Assembly: GCF_900230255.1 (NCBI RefSeq)
Contig: NZ_OCNJ01000014.1
Location: 31,061 to 95,060 of the forward strand
From: Caenispirillum bisanense
GTDB taxonomy: Bacteria > Pseudomonadota > Alphaproteobacteria > Rhodospirillales > Rhodospirillaceae
DNA: 64,000 bases
Direction of reading: 5' to 3'
Shown piece after piece: positions 63,669-64,000 of the stretch (position 1 is the first letter of the stretch; the number at the start of each line of letters is the position of its first letter). The notes below the pieces were generated by a model. The model ran no database searches, had not been told where the DNA came from, and worked only from the letters and a program-made list of their open reading frames with translations. Both the position numbers and the translations under genes were made by a program.

Positions 63669-64000
63669 GGGTCAGGACCCATAAACCGGCTTCCCCAGCG
63701 GCTCACGATGTGATTCAAGCTCCCCGGAAGGGAGCTTATCGTGACGCATTCTCATTTTTGGCTGTCAGATCAGCAGTTTGATCGTCTTGCGCCCCTGCTG
63801 CCGCAGGACACGAGAGGCAAGCCCCGTGTCGATGATCGCCGGGTCATCAGCGGCATCGTCCACGTCCTGAGGTCCGGCTGCCGATGGGTGGATGCGCCGG
63901 AGGTCTACGGTCCGCGCAAGACGCTCTACAACCGTTTCGTCCGGTGGGCGGCGAAGGGTGTCTGGACCGACATCTTCACGGCGCTGGCGGATGCGGGAGG
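63669..64000 (+). mobile_element. IS5-family insertion sequence, left end (truncated by right edge)
   Basis: The element appears to begin at GGGTCAGGACCCATAAACCG (63669), directly after CTA, which would fit a short CTAG/TNA-type target. GC content rises again here. The transposase frame starts 72 bp inside. The right end is outside the window, so the inverted repeat and target duplication cannot be confirmed. Confidence 0.75.
63741..64000 (+). CDS. IS5-family transposase, N-terminal part
   Basis: 86 residues are visible before the window ends, from GTG 63741 with AAGGGAG upstream. The sequence (FWLSDQQFDRLAPLLPQDTRGKPRVDDRRVISGIVHVLRSGCRW, then YGPRKTLYNRFVRWAAKGVWTDIF; given here only as landmarks) is the DUF4096-type N-terminal region of IS5-family (IS427/IS1031-like) transposases. 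The DDE catalytic core lies beyond the edge. Such elements often make the full enzyme by frameshift between two frames. Confidence 0.85.
   Translation, partial: MTHSHFWLSDQQFDRLAPLLPQDTRGKPRVDDRRVISGIVHVLRSGCRWVDAPEVYGPRKTLYNRFVRWAAKGVWTDIFTALADAG

Overview
This is a very GC-rich chromosomal segment (about 70% G+C by eye in the coding parts) with tightly packed genes, frequent ATGA/GTGA start-stop overlaps and several GTG starts. Its content points to a free-living alphaproteobacterium, most likely of the Rhodospirillales/Azospirillales type. The indicators are an HWE/HisKA_2 kinase, a chemoreceptor-hemerythrin fusion, TRAP and tripartite tricarboxylate (TTT) transporters, ECF41 and ECF42 sigma factors and a class A RNase P RNA. 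The placement rests on gene content and base composition only; no taxonomic search was possible.

Layout. 1-10233 (minus strand): an exopolysaccharide operon running rmlA, a VanZ-like membrane protein, an outer-membrane beta-barrel, an EpsE/Wza export protein, an EpsF/Wzz chain-length protein, a degenerate EpsG ATPase, a large secreted beta-helix/PKD/LamG protein and the start of a type I secretion ABC transporter that runs off the left edge. 10370-15585: a small unknown gene, a hemerythrin-tailed chemoreceptor and a sensor / HWE kinase / response regulator trio. 15593-16958: an ECF41 sigma factor with its carboxymuconolactone-decarboxylase partner and a recognisable ECF41-type promoter. 17044-24553: a complete histidine utilisation locus, hutG-H-F divergent from hutI-C-U, with a HutC-like operator between them. 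It is followed by a TakP-like TRAP transporter (24611-28037) that may feed it.

28134-37007: an AAC(3)-like acetyltransferase, a tandem palindromic repeat array, an ECF42 sigma factor with its DGPF partner, and small detoxification-type enzymes (VOC, GST, dienelactone hydrolase, NmrA) with HxlR, MocR and LysR regulators. 37039-40486: a DEXXH diiron oxygenase and a 2Fe-2S reductase facing a PaaX-type regulator. 40567-45765: a 1732-residue fusion of a DnaQ-like exonuclease fold, RecQ and UvrD helicases. 45799-52247: a tartrate module (LysR, TctC-A-B, D-tartrate dehydratase, tartrate/malate dehydrogenase). 52289-54880: an adenylation / carrier / acyltransferase-3 fusion. 54988-55389: RNase P RNA. 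55427-61755: housekeeping genes (AmpD-like amidase, two EamA exporters, methyltransferase, DjlA, prolyl-tRNA editing protein, FAD-linked lactate-type dehydrogenase).

The right end changes character. A RelE/XRE toxin-antitoxin pair is followed by an AT-rich, foreign-looking GIY-YIG gene and then the left end of an IS5-family insertion sequence that runs off the window. The items most worth following up are the exonuclease-RecQ-UvrD fusion, the adenylation-carrier-acyltransferase fusion, the T1SS-linked beta-helix protein in the exopolysaccharide operon, the PaaX-linked diiron oxygenase, and the AT-rich GIY-YIG island. No CRISPR array and no tRNA gene was seen.
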